NCBI RefSeq assembly: GCF_949628265.1
Contig: NC_088787.1
Location: 7,182,501-7,246,500 of the forward strand
Source of the DNA: Cloeon dipterum
Taxonomy: Eukaryota > Arthropoda > Insecta > Ephemeroptera > Baetidae
Direction of reading: 5' to 3'
DNA: 64,000 bases
Shown: positions 22,034-34,085 of the stretch, piece by piece
Numbering within the stretch: the first letter of the stretch is position 1
Layout of the letters: every line of letters starts with the position of its first letter
Translations under genes and position numbers: made by a program
Notes under the pieces: model-generated
The model's database searches: none
The model's input: only the letters and a program-made list of their open reading frames with translations
Told to the model about the DNA's origin: nothing

Positions 22034-23063
22034 GTCGTACTGGCCGGTCTGGTGGAGAAACGTAGACGAAACGAGCGTCCGGTTGATAACACGCGGCGAT
22101 AAAAGGGCGTCATTAAAAGAAAAAGCGGCGCTTTTTAGACGCGTACGCTCGGCAGGAAAGTGCGCTGCGAGGCGAGCGGCATCTGTATGCATGAACGAGG
22201 GAAAATTAGTTGAATTCCCGGGCGACGCACCGCGAGAGGAAATATAATGAGACACGAGCTGTTATCACTCCATGAATATAAATCAGCCGACGTCTGCCAT
22301 GGCGTGTGTTGTGTATGATGTGGCTGTCAGCCGCTCGCCTGTTTCCCGGGGCAAATATTCCCATAGCGATCAACATCGACGGCATATATACAATAGCAGC
22401 TAGGCAAAGATGTTTGCCGCATTTTCCTACTCGGGCTTCTGTTAATTATCTCTGGGATGGAAACTAAAGTTACTATAGCGATGGTTGTGATTTCAAAGTC
22501 AAATTGTTCTAAAGTTAATTATGAAAATCCTCTTTACCTTCAGCAAATACCTCGAATTTTGGGACAGAGTTACAAATTTCGCAGACTGCCGTACCGATTA
22601 ATTTTGTGAAAAAATGGAGTGCCAATCAAGCGGCGAGCTAGTGAAAATCGCAGGATTCATTTCGCCAAAAGGGAGATTTATCTCATAAATCGCACACTGT
22701 TTGATGAATCGCAACGAGAGGAGAAAAAAATCAAGCGAAAGAGCACTGACAAACCGATAAAATCTACGAGGAATTTAGGTAAATTCTGAAATTTACTGAT
22801 TTTAATATTAGATGCATCCAAGATGAATATTTTTACTAAATTCCAAACACAGTAGAATCAATAAACCACTACTATACTAGCTGTTGCCAACAATAATCCA
22901 AAATGTTCTTAATTTTTTCACCCTAAGCTCCACTTTCGGTCGATTGAATTGTTCTGTGCATCTTATTAAATTTTAGACGCCAAATTTTAAGATTTTTAAG
23001 TGACCCAGAAAACTATCTTTCCTTTAAAACTCTAATAAAACGTGGAAAGTCGTTTAAATTTTA
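22034..23063. other. Upstream flank of the Star-like cluster
   Basis: GC-rich to about 22400, with frames open in several phases, then AT-rich. No convincing exon. The GC-rich part is probably the promoter of the gene starting at 22033. Confidence 0.4.
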
Positions 23064-23160
23064 ATCGTAAAAACAAACTCTTGACTCACGTACGGCAATC
23101 CAAAGAAGAGCTTTTGTTTCCCACATTCAGACGCCATCTTGGATCATCTGGACCCCGCTG
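23064..23160 (-). mobile_element. Fragment of a hAT-type MITE
   Basis: Matches, in reverse, the left part of the element at 5329. It includes the complete terminal repeat (CTGGACCCCGCTG at the right edge) and the blocks GGCAATCCAAAG and CCACATTCAGACGCCAT. The other half is missing. Confidence 0.7.
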
Positions 23161-24600
23161 CAAGAAACAATTTGTTTAGAAATAGCAAAAAATTAAAATT
23201 AAATTTCAACTAACTATTTTTTTTAAATTTAATTATATAAACAATACAAAATTTTAAATGTCTCTTATAAAATAGAAAATTTTATCAGCTTGAGGAATAT
23301 TTAAAAGGAACGGAGAATTTTTTGTCCACAGTCCAAAACTGGAAAACAAATACTGGTTAGAACAGAAAAGTTTCGACAACAGGATCATGTTTGCAGCACA
23401 AAAGTTTTTTTTGTAAGAGTGAAAACGACCGCCGGGTTTTGATTTCCCAACTCGAGCAATTAAATTTAACCAGCAAAAAGAAGAGGAAACTGCGTAGGTG
23501 TTAAATTATTCATGATGGCGGCAGAAAACGTCCATCAGCGCCATAAAAATGATCATTCAAGATGGAAATCCTGAGGGCAGGCGACGAAAATCCGCACTCG
23601 GTGTATCGCTTCTGAAAGGGAGGGAGACACGGCCATTATTGCCGATATTGCCTATGGACGTGATAAATTTAAAAGCGAATCGAGAGCCAAGAGGGCTTTT
23701 ATGCGGGGATCAAGAGCATCGACGCGCATTTGCCGCTTCTGCACGTCCCGCCGAGTGTGCACGTTGTTGCGAATATAATGCCAAATTTCACACGCGAACG
23801 TGTCCGAACACTCCAGCCTGAGATAAATTTATAACTACGAATATGTCCTTTGAGCCAGGCACTTTGCTTTGTTCGTCGTCTTCAAAATGCTAAAAAGGGA
23901 GGGTTGGAAAAAAATTCCTGTCGATTTCGCAATCAGTTTTAGAAAAGTTACAATCTTACTATGGCGCCCAGTGAATTTTTAGAAGCAGATGGGACTGCTT
24001 GGATATTAATTTCATCTATTTTGTGTCCAAACAACCAAAGTTCCACCATTTGTCCGTATTTTTAAACAAAATAAAAATGTAAGTTTACGTGTTTCGGATT
24101 AATGGTAATATTTTTGGAAATTTAAAAACTTTACTTGAATTCTATTTTTTTTCAATTTGAAATCGAGTTTTAGGATTCCTCCCGTCATGCCGAGTCGAAT
24201 GAAAACTGAATTTAAGGTCATTGCACATAGCCAATGGCATTTTTGTGACTTTTAAATTATTTTACCATTTTTTTTTAAATGTGAAAACTATTAAAAATAA
24301 TTTCCAAAGCACGTGTTAACATTTTGTGAATATGTTAGAGCACTTAGAATTTCAGTTTTCGAAAAATTCCAATTTAAAATTAACAAAACTTGAATTTTTA
24401 GTTATTTCAAATATTGTCACCACTAAATCGCGAGTTAAAATTGTCACGATTAAAAAAATGAATGCCGTTATCCTCGCCTTAACCTCCCCTAACGAGGTAA
24501 AAGAGGTGTTCGCCCCCACAATATTAAAAAATATTCCATAAGAACATTAACACAACAATAAAAAATTAATGAATTCAAAAGATCTCCACTATTGATCTGT
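23161..24600. other. Intergenic DNA, no gene seen
   Basis: A moderately GC-rich patch at 23500-23820 has one 90-codon frame with no recognisable product and no splice context. The rest is AT-rich. Confidence 0.4.
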
Positions 24601-25033
24601 TTAACGAGGAATGATACTGGAAAACGTTTGTTGCCAATGCATAAACTCATCCTTTAGGATTCAGTTCAAGCCTAAATTGACCTAAGGGGCGCTGTAATTT
24701 TTTTGAGAAAATTGGCTGCAAAATTAGCGTGCTTTTCAAATGGTAATGGCGGTCTCCTTACTTGAAATCTGATTTAATTTCAAAACCAAGAGTTTGTCCA
24801 ATAAGTGGCATACACCGTTGGACAGATCTCGACGAGAGGAATCGGAATATGCCAAGAAAATATGTTCGAGCACTCTAAATTTTGGAGAAAATTAGCAAAA
24901 TTTGAATTTTTACTGTAGGAAGGTCATTTTTTACTATTGCAAATTGTTGAACAAATTGTTTATCGGTCAATTGTTTAAGGTATCCAACAATTCAAATAAT
25001 TTTCAATTGTTGCCCAGTATCATTCCACTTTAA
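24601..25033 (+). mobile_element. TTAA-ended MITE, near-complete copy
   Basis: About 433 bp, with TTAACGAGGAATGATACTGG at the left and ATTCCACTTTAA at the right. The full interior order is conserved. Confidence 0.8.
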
Positions 25034-25679
25034 TATCATGCTTTTTGTTGAAATAGTATGTAGTATAGAAAATAAACTAAAAAGAAAATATTCGCAATGA
25101 ATATTTCCCATTTATTTTCCGTGCAGAACAGGTGCCTTACGAGCTTCGTTAAAAAGTAGTTTGAATAACTACGTACTTGACAGGGAAATGAGAAGTGCAC
25201 TCGGGCTGCATGTTGTTTGTCAGCTCCATTTTACGCTCAGTGCTCGAGTTCAGAGTTATTAATGTTGCGCGCTGCACCTGTACGCCTGCAGCAGCTCTCC
25301 ACGCGCTCTCCTGCGTTTTTAATTGCATGCCAGCGCATAGTGCGGCACACGTGCAGCAAAAACTTTGCAATTAACAATTGCATCACAGACAGAAAGGCTA
25401 AAAGGATCTTGTGCCATTTAGACCGAACGGAAATAATAGTTTTTTGTTATTTGAATTTTTCAGCTGAGGATTCTGGTGATATTTCAATGTAAAAATCAAG
25501 ATGAATGTTCAATTTCTTCTATAATGGAATTTAAGTGGATTTATTTTTGCTTTTTATCCTTGTCCGGGGACCGGGATGCCAGCACGAATGCCCGATAACT
25601 GAAACCCGATAACGATAATACTGCAGAACACCAGGAAATCCTTGTTACTAAATTCATAGGATGCACAGTAAAACTTTTA
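25034..25679. other. Intergenic DNA
   Basis: A small GC-richer patch at 25200-25360 lies in AT-rich DNA. Overlapping frames on both strands lack conserved features. Confidence 0.4.
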
Positions 25680-25831
25680 AATAATTGGTTGCAATTGGTG
25701 AGGACTGTCTCCCTGCTTGAAATATTATTTTATTTCACAATAATAAGAGTTTAAATACATGGTGGCATATACCGCTTCATAGATTTTAACCACAAAAACT
25801 GCCAAGAAAATATGGTCGTTAAGCTCTGTTA

Positions 25832-25890
25832 AGTTTGGAAGAAATTAGAAAAAAAGTATAAATGATTTGTTATAAAAACAAATTCTTAAA
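25832..25890. repeat. Direct repeat flanking the nested MITE, left copy
   Basis: About 58 bp beginning GTTTGGAAGAAATTAGAAAA and ending AACAAATTCTTAAA. It closely matches 26317-26374 on the other side of the nested element and is far longer than a normal transposon target duplication. Confidence 0.65.
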
Positions 25891-26316
25891 ATGGAATGAT
25901 ACTGGGCAACAATTGAAAATTATTTAAATTGTTGGATGCCTTAAACAATTGACCGATAAACAATTTGTTCAACAATTTGCAATAATAAAAATGACCTTCC
26001 TACAGTAAAAATTCAAATTTTGCCAATTTTCTCCAAAATGTACAGTGCTTGAACATATTTTCTTGGCATATTCCGATTCCTCCGGTCGAGATCTGTCCAA
26101 CGGTGTATGTCACTTTTTGGGGAAACTCTTGGTTTTGAAATTAAATCGGATTTCAAAAAAGGAGACAGCCCTTACCATTTGAAAAGCACGGTAACTTTCC
26201 AGCCAATTTACTAAAAAAAATTACAATTTAGGCTTTAACTGAATCCTAAGGGACGAATTTACATATGCATTGGCAACAAGCTTTTTCCAGGCTCTTGCAG
26301 TATCATTCCTCTTTAA
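25886..26316 (-). mobile_element. TTAA-ended MITE nested in an older relative
   Basis: A near-complete, little-diverged copy in reverse orientation. It has TTAAAATGGAATGATACTGG at the left and ATTCCTCTTTAA at the right. It interrupts an older copy of its own family. Confidence 0.8.
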
Positions 26317-26374
26317 GTTTAGAGGAAATTAGAAAAAAAATTAAAATTGCATTGTTATAATAACAAATTCTTAA
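26317..26374. repeat. Direct repeat flanking the nested MITE, right copy
   Basis: Partner of the repeat at 25832. It begins GTTTAGAGGAAATTAGAAAA and ends AACAAATTCTTAAA. Confidence 0.65.
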
Positions 26375-26455
26375 AACTAACAATTTGAACAACGGCTTTC
26401 AGCAGCCAACAATTGAATTTTTTTAATTTTACCCTGTATGAATCCAATTCAATGG

Positions 26456-27898
26456 AATATGGGCTTGGCTGATGTAGCACAATTTTTTAGATGTTAAATA
26501 TTGAAATAAATCTTAAGATGGAATCCGACATTGTTCCAAGATTCACAACCATTTTAAAACAATTAAAAAAAATAAAGATGATTCCAACAGTGCTTGATTA
26601 ATTGTTACCCTCTCTATGCAATTTTGTTGTTACAATGTTTACAATAATACTTTAAATTAACACAATTATTACACAATACAGTTTTAATTAGTTAATAGTA
26701 TTATAACGTTTTCAGTGTTATTAATATATACAGTATAAATTTATTTAATTTAAATATTAATACTTATAGGGTTTAAAAATCTAATTTAATTTAAAAAATT
26801 TATTTTTTTCTTTTTAGTATGAAAAAACTAGAACGTTTTGGTAGTAAAAAATTGTAGTTTAAAATATGATTTTTTTATATATAAAGTTTGAGGAATGACA
26901 CATTTAATCAATAAATTTAATTAAATATTTTGATCTCTCTTGATTTATCTACATATTATTTATGGCGTAATATACAATTATTTGTTATTTTACTTTAACA
27001 ATCTCAACATTAATGGAAATAGACTGCGTGGTTTTTTACTCGACTGATTAAACTGCCGCAGCAACGGCGGTCGGTGTATGAAATGAAGTTGCCTTTTATT
27101 ATTAACTAATTAATATCGGTTGGCGTGTGCTTTGTCAAGGCACACATAATGGAGCTCGTTGAGTTAATTAAAACAAGAAGGCTGCCGTTGAATATACGCG
27201 CACCAGTCTCTCCCCAGAGAGGTACATTCGTGCGAGAGTGCTCGAATTACCGCGTGCATTCAAATAATGCATTCGCAAACTGATGTTTTTTATTTGAATT
27301 GGCTGCGTCGTCCTCATTCAGTTCGTTAGGGCAATCAGTCGAGAGCCGATATCGCTCTCACATTGGTTTAATTATTGCATCGGTCATTGACGAGCATGAC
27401 GTGAATGGAAAATTGTTAATAGGCTGAATGTAATGGGAAATAATGTGTATTCGAATTTGAGAGCATGCACCAAAGGTTGAAATAATGACAGTCAGTTTTC
27501 AAGCACACTTGTCTCTTTAAAATAAATTGAAATATCAATTTATCAATCCCATTGCTCGGGAACTGTCAATTTGTGTGGCTTAAAAATTTGCAAAAATATA
27601 GTGATACAAAATTTGATCTAAAAATTGATTTCTTTGAATTTTTGCCCGTGGTTTTTTTCCAATTCCATGTTCAAAATTATAATTTTTAAAAGAACCATGC
27701 AGCAACAGAAAAATATGGGCACACCAGTCAGATTTACAAGTGTTGTTCGAGTATTTTGAAAATTTATTAAAATGAACAGTGGACAGAAATATTTGAAATC
27801 ATGTGAAAGTTAATCTAAAAATATAAGGTAAGATGAATAAATTAGCGAAAATATTACATAAAAATTAATAAAATAAAAACAACAAAACTGAAGATGAT
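26456..27898. other. Intergenic DNA
   Basis: AT-rich, with a more balanced patch at about 27020-27420. No gene, RNA gene or repeat recognised. Confidence 0.4.
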
Positions 27899-28292
27899 TT
27901 TAAAGAGGATTGCTGCTGCAAAATTCTGGAAATTCTTGTTGGCAATACACGAACCCTTTGAATTCAGTTTTAGCCAAAATTAACCTGTAAATTTTTTTGG
28001 AAAGTGCCTGCAAAGTTTTTTGAACTGATGAGGATCGTCTCCTTGTTTGAAATCTTATTTTTTTATCAACAAAGGGTTGCCCTAAAAGTTTTCACACGCT
28101 GTTGGACAGATCTCGACGAGAGGAATCGAAATCTGCAAAGAAAATGTGGCCAAGCGCTGGAAATTTTGGAGAAAATTCGAATTTTAGCTGTAGCAAGCTC
28201 CTTTTTGGATTATTGCGAATGTTGAAACACATTTTTTACTGCATCCAAAAATTCAAATAAATTTCAATTTTCACCCTGTATCAATCCACTGT
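27899..28292 (+). mobile_element. Diverged TTAA-type MITE
   Basis: The family order is clear but substituted and shortened. Landmarks are TTTAAAGAGGATTGCTG at the left, CAGATCTCGACGAGAGGAAT inside and CCCTGTATCAATCCACT at the right. Confidence 0.65.
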
Positions 28293-28353
28293 AGGTTTTA
28301 ACTAAAATTTATGAGAACGGATTTTATTTTGGATTAAAATTTATTAATAACAA

Positions 28354-28590
28354 CGTGGGCGACGCGCAGGTATGGCGTCCGGTGGAGTATGGTCACGTGA
28401 AAATGCGCGAAAAGAACCAAGTTTCGTCAATATCGTGACATAATGTGCATTAATTGTACTAATTGCGTCTTTTAGATCGTAAAAACAAACTCTTGACATT
28501 CGTACGGCAATCCAAAGAGAGTTTTTTGTTTCCCACATTCAGACGCCAACTTGGATCTGCGCAGAGGGAACAAATTTTATCGCATTTTAC
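28354..28590 (-). mobile_element. Decayed hAT-type MITE
   Basis: A reverse copy of the 5329-type element. It has GACGCGCAGGTATGGCGTCC at one side and CCCACATTCAGACGCCAA then AATTTTATCGCAT at the other. The terminal repeats are worn and no target duplication is visible. Confidence 0.65.
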
Positions 28591-29990
28591 CTCATTGATA
28601 AATAATATAAAAGAAAACGATGAAAATAATTTAAAACAGGTTTGGTTGCCTGCGCACGAATCTAGTTTGTAAATTTTATAACCTCCGTTGCCATAGTAAT
28701 AACTAATGCAGTTCAAGAGGAAATTCCCAATACGCTGCTTGACGTCGACATTGTTCTCGCGAGATTGAGCAGAGGAAATAAGTAGCGTACGTAGAGTGCA
28801 GAGCATGTCAGTTTCTTGTGCAAAGAACTTAACGAGGCCAGCGTGCTGCGCTGTGCCTCGCTCGTGCACGGCGGAAAATGCAAGAGTGGCTTATCGAGCG
28901 GCGTCCGTAATGCACTTTGATGCAAAAAGAGCGAAACACGAGCAAAAAACCGCAGCTCGAATCGCCGGCTCGGCCGCTTTATGCATTTTGGATGAGGCGC
29001 GCGCGGTGTGGCCTGGAAGCGATTGCGGCTTTGCTCCTTCATCTTTAATCACTGCATCAGGGGCCCCGAGCGTGTGCACACACGAAAGGGTCGACCCTCG
29101 TGACGCCACCGCAGCTCCAGCGTTGCCACGCGCGATTAGCATTTGTTCCGCCAACGCAAAAGTCGCACCGGCTGTGCAATTAGACGCCGTGAAATCAAAT
29201 TTGCGCGCGGTGACAACGGAGCAAGCAGACCTTAATTAATGCAGAAGTAAAGAGAGTTAGCAAAGCAGGCATGGAAATTAAATCTATCCTTCTCACCTTT
29301 AATCTTGAAATTATTTTTAGACAAAAAACGCTAAAAATTTCGACAAGTGGGTGTGTACTGTAATATTTCATTAATTTTATTTTTCCTTCAGTTTAAAATG
29401 GAAATTAATGTTTCAAAAAGCTACATGGCAACAAATTAAATTAAATTCATACCATCTGCTAATTAGTATAAATATGCTGAATTAATCATTTACATAAATA
29501 TAGAGCCGCAGCTTTTATACCTGAGTTCCTTTATTTTAAAAATGGGAAAAGAGCAAAATTTTCCCAGAGTGTCTTATGAGTTTGCGATGAAATAGGCCTA
29601 AATTTTTGAATGCAAATAAAAAAAGTAATCTTCAGAATGAAAACTAACGATTTTGTCTCTTGAAGGGAAATAAACCCCATAATACGAACTCTGTTGGGTG
29701 CAATTTGCGAAGAAAGGAATCAAAATCAAGTTAACAATCATTTACAAAACGGTACAATTTTATATTGAGCTGTAACTTGCTCCTGATTGATTTTTTTTTA
29801 CAATGTGGAAATAAACTGTTGCTAAATTTCATGAACCAGTTCCTTTAGCCAACAATGCAAAAATTTTCTCTATTGGTTGGCGTGTAAAAAGGTCTATACT
29901 TTGATAGTGTTTCATGTCGAACCAATTCAACTATTTTTCAACCGCTGAATTTGCACGATAAATTAGTGAGACCGTTAATGGGATATCAAT
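28591..29990. other. Intergenic DNA with GC-rich island at 28740-29240
   Basis: The island has long overlapping frames on both strands (up to about 147 codons). They are Ala/Arg-rich with no consistent codon bias or recognisable domain, so I do not call a gene. The remainder is the AT-rich 3' flank of the first DUF229 gene. Confidence 0.35.
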
Positions 29991-29995
29991 AATTA

Positions 29996-32853
29996 TTACA
30001 TCTTGCAAAAGCAGAACAGTATTAAGGAAACATCATTTATGCATGTGGACTGATTCCCGTATTCGTTCAACCTATTCACATCTCCGAGAAGTCTAGCCTT
30101 GTTGCCGTTGATTTCTAGAGTTCCCTCCAGTATTGCGTTCGAAGGTTTAACAGTAATCATGATTCTTAATATTTTCGATCTATTATCGAACTGTCCAACT
30201 GCCTGAGTTGGCAACAGTTTTTGTGCTCCTTCGATATTTTTCAGCTTCAAACGAGAACACAGCTTTTCCTTGTCTCTTTTTTCCAATATGTTGTTTAAAA
30301 GGGTTACAAATTGGTAGGCGCCTATTTTTGTGTTTGTTTCAATAACATTCAGCTCTTTTTCGATCCAGCAAACACAGTAGACAATAGGAATCCCAATTTC
30401 CAGGCAGGTTCTGTTGCTGGGAATCGGCCTGAAGAGAGACAAGCCCTTGAAACCGTGGCGACGCACTTTGGATTCCGTCTCGAGGTTGTTCATGGCCACA
30501 TCGAGCAGCGTTTCTCGTACGTCATGCCAGCTCGTCAGGACTTTCGCGTTCGCCTCCAGAGCTTGCCGGAAATGCTCCAGCGAAGGAGGAATCATGATTG
30601 CTAGATTCGGCATTCGATCTTCTACCCTGCCGATGGCAGTGCGTCTCGCATCGCCAAATCGGTTGCCATGGTCCCCCATGATGAGCATGACGCTGTTGTT
30701 GAAGATGTTGTGCATCTCAAGGTCTTGCAACAGTTTTAGCAAATCGTCATCAGCTACCTGAAAGGATTTAAAATTAAAAAATCATGTTGAAATTCTCGCT
30801 GCATCAAGCTTATTCTAAGGCACTGGGAAATTGTTAAACAAAAGAGATGATTTTAATAAAAATTAAAACGTCTTCTTAATTTTTTTCAACAATTATTCTA
30901 CACCTGACAGTTTTAGGGGGCTGCAATTATTTTACCTCCCCCACTTGTGCATGTGCTCGTGCCCCCTGTGCTCACCCCCACTGGCTTCTTCATTTACAAG
31001 TCATATTTTTTTTTTAACTAAAATGCTAAGAATTTATGATTGAGTCCCACCTGCACGGAGTTGATGTGGTCGTGACTTAAAGGAGTTGAAAAAGTGAGGG
31101 AGAAGAATGCGCAGCCCTCCTTTTGCATTTTCACCGCGAAGTCCCTCGTGTAATTGAAGAGAAACATGTGCTTGGGAAGGTGTCCATAGCATCTTCTATC
31201 TGATTTTAAGTCCTGGCGACCCACGGTGAACTGTTCCATGGCTTGCCAAAACGGTCTCATGACATAGTCGGTCTGAGGCACGTGAAAACCACGCTCTTTG
31301 AAACTAAATGTGTCGACATCAGGTTGATCCTCTGCGAACATCGTCACGTAACCATGCTCGGAAAAATATTTCCAGGCAATGGGGAGCAGGTAATTATCGA
31401 ATTTCCCTGTTGTATCCTGCCAAAATGGTCCTTGGGATTCATCAGCGCCGCCTTCTGCACCATCGGAGTAACCGCTGAGAAAGGCCAGCATGTTCGGATA
31501 GGTGTTGTCCCCCACCTTCAAGTAAAAATTAAAATATAAATAAATCATTTAAAAGTTGTTTTGAATAAATAATGCACAATTGTATGGAAATAATTTAAAT
31601 CTTCATTAATATCTGAGAAAAATTATTCTAACATTTTCATGCTGATTAAACGGCGGGAATTGTTTCTCATTAAAAAAGGTATGCGAATTATTTAGCTAGG
31701 AAGAAAATTCCTCGTAATTCGCAAATCATATCTCTTCTACACACGTGCAATAATTAATACCTTTGTGAGACCTTCCAATACAATGCCCTTGGCGCGTTCT
31801 GTGATAAACTTGCTTGTCTTTGGCAATTGTCGAATGAAATTCAGCCTGGATGTAGAGTCAAGCACGAAAATTAGAACGTTGACACTATTATTATTAAACG
31901 CTGCTTTTCCTCTCTTTGGCACCTCCTTGACTTTCGCATACCCAGTTGCATAAATCTTGACTCCAGTTGATTCCAATTTACAATTTACAAAATTGAATTC
32001 GTATGGAAGCCGCTCAGCTTCAGTAATTTTCTGTAAATATTAAAATTATATAAGTTTTTTATTCTTTAACAGCTCTATATTGATGCATGTAGGGTTGGGA
32101 TTTTTTAGACAATTTTTTTTTGTTTATTTTGTGGACTGTTTTTAGTCTACCAAATGATTAATCTCTTTTGTACTATGTATTTCGTTGTCTCGAAAAATTT
32201 AGTTTTTAGGAATCGTCGGGAATTCCAGTACAATATATGTAAATCTTTACTTGATTTTTTATTAAAAAAATAGTAATCTGTCTTGAATTTCCTACCCTGC
32301 AACGTTGATTTGGTGGTTATGTTAATGTTTATTGAAAAATAGATTTATACCTTTGCTGGGCCAAATTTGACCTTTGATTCATCATTTTTCAGTTGAGTAA
32401 CTTCATGTATGTAGCAGGACAGGCGCCCGATCAACGAAACAGCTGTTTTGTTAATTTGTAAAAGTTCGTTTTCGTCCAAAAAAGTGAGTGGGGGCTGTTT
32501 TCTCTCGCAGATAATCCTCGGCCAGGTCTGGATGTGTGGTAGAATCGACGGGTCGAAGGGATCATATTCAGGCAAATTACAAAATGTTGTGTTGCTATCT
32601 GTTTGATTTTCTGACTGTGAAAGGTATTCCTCTTTCTCATTCTCTTCGGATTTCCGGAACGCAAAAATTAATAAATACGCTGACATCACCACAGAAAGCA
32701 GTTTGCGGGAACGCCTCAACCGAAACAATCCCTGGAAATAGAAAATAGTATGAAAATAAATAATGGTGTTATGCGATAAATATTAGAATAAATTTTGGCA
32801 AGCATTTTTTGCAAATTAGTAATTAATTACAGAATCAAAAACCTTCCAACCAT
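29996..32853 (-). CDS. DUF229 protein, tandem copy 1 (about 626 aa)
   Basis: Exons on the - strand are 32731-32351, 32030-31761, 31515-31051 and 30757-29996, all in phase 0. A proposed exon 1 ends with the ATG at 32853-32851. The product starts with basic residues and a membrane anchor (LLSVVMSAYLLIFAF), then the DUF229 domain of the alkaline-phosphatase/sulfatase-like superfamily. Landmarks are NVLIFVLDSTSRLNF (metal and nucleophile region), VGDNTYPNMLAFLSGYSD, FFSLTFSTPLSHDHIN, LIMGDHGNRFGDAR (the metal-binding DHG) and SNRTCLEIGIPIVYCVC. About 600 residues is usual for the family. Substrates are unknown in animals, and a lumenal or extracellular hydrolase is inferred. The frame of exon 2 excludes simple read-through from the upstream ATG, so the start depends on an intron placed directly behind the ATG. 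Confidence 0.8.
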
Positions 32854-32924
32854 TTTCGTTCGACCTGCAGTGCTTGAGTGCTTTTCAAGGTAGACCCTCA
32901 CAAGCGCAATCAGTACAACCCATG

Positions 32925-32933
32925 TTTATCAAA
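32925..32933 (-). promoter_or_regulatory. TATA-like/GATA box of DUF229 copy 1
   Basis: TTTGATAAA on the - strand, about 72 bp upstream of the first ATG. It is followed by GCGCTTGTGAGGGTCTACCT, which is shared with copy 2. Confidence 0.45.
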
Positions 32934-33426
32934 TGCCCCCAAGACTCGTCACCAATGCTTGCGTGAAACAGGAAAAAACAGTTCTAACTCCAACACGAAC
33001 GCTCTGGCCAATAAAAGCAGTAAACAAAAATATAAAAAATATTTAATATGTATTTGCAAGAAAAATAAAATAAAACAATGACTGTGCACTGCTGTTATTT
33101 GTTAGTTGTAATAAACTTTTATTCTATTTTCCGTGTGTATTGAAAAAATATCTCGTTTTGATATTTCAGATTGTTTTACTAAAGTTATTGAGTTTAAAGA
33201 ATTTTTATTTTACTTAAACCATTTAATTGGAGAATTCGCCAAAAGGAAAAAGCCTTCGATGTTTGGAGTCACTGACTGATGGCATTACTGTTCATGTACA
33301 GCTTTTGGGTACTGCAATTTTTTGTTTTAATCTTGCTACTGTTTATTCATGGCGTTAAAATAATTGATTCGACGTGCTGGAATAAAAAAAATCGGATCAG
33401 TCAATCGCGGTAAAAACGGTAGCTTA

Positions 33427-33560
33427 TATCCCGACGAGAGGAATCTGCCAAGAAAATGTGGTCAAGCGCTGTGTGAATATTGGAGAAAATTTGGACTAGT
33501 GCAATTTTAAGAACAAATTCTTTATCCATAAACAACTCCTTTTTGCATCAAGGATAAATT
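33427..33560 (+). mobile_element. Remnant of a TTAA-type MITE
   Basis: CCCGACGAGAGGAATCTGCC and GCCAAGAAAATGTGGTCAAG match the interior of the MITE family, but both ends are gone. A homologous remnant sits at the same relative position upstream of DUF229 copy 2, so it was present before that duplication. Confidence 0.5.
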
Positions 33561-34080
33561 ATTTTCAACTGGATTATTTGTAAGTTTTAACTAAAATTGT
33601 GAGAACGGATTTTATTTGATATTAAAATTTATTAATAAAAATAATCAAACAATGAAAACTCGCACATATCATATTGTTCTTCGCAATTATAGCTGACACT
33701 GAAATTGCAAGGAAATTCCCCCATAAACTCCTTGATGTCGACATTGTTCACTCGAGATAAGAGAATATTATTCGTACAAAATGAATAATGAAGAGATTAA
33801 TAAAAATGATAAAATTCATATCTCTATCCCTGAATGACTTCATTGTCCACTATAATCACAAGCTTTTACCTCTTATAGACATATATACAATTGATTTCAG
33901 CTACAGACATGAAATTTTTTTCTTACATCTGAGGAATGGGCTAATTTAATTGGTGTATTTTATGCATAAAGAATGATTGTCAAATAATAATAAGAATTCC
34001 TTGAGCACCACCAAAAGAGGTAAATCCGTTTCTTACTTTCTGGAGCTACCAAACCAATATGGCGAGAAAGATAACGCGTT
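33561..34080. other. Spacer between DUF229 copies 1 and 2
   Basis: AT-rich. The part from about 33930, including GAGCACCACCAAAAG, recurs near 38550 before copy 3. It therefore belongs to the duplicated unit. Confidence 0.5.
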
Positions 34081-34085
34081 ATCAA

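Larger units (their letters stand above)
25680..26455 (+). mobile_element. Old diverged TTAA-type MITE, split by a younger copy
   Basis: Both flanks of the nested element are recognisable, diverged parts of the same family in + orientation. GACTGTCTCCCTGCTTGAAAT and GCCAAGAAAATATGG lie on the left, and CAGCCAACAATTGAA with a CCCTGTATGAATCC end on the right. The outer boundaries are approximate because the termini have decayed. Confidence 0.6.

Noticed and set aside
28796-29239. 147-codon + strand frame in a GC island
   Set aside because: Frames on both strands are open, the product is Ala/Arg/Thr-rich without a domain, and no third-position bias or splice structure is visible.
30311-30761. 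+ strand frames inside the DUF229 exons, repeated in all three copies
   Set aside because: They are antisense shadows of the conserved - strand exon. Their apparent conservation is inherited from that exon.
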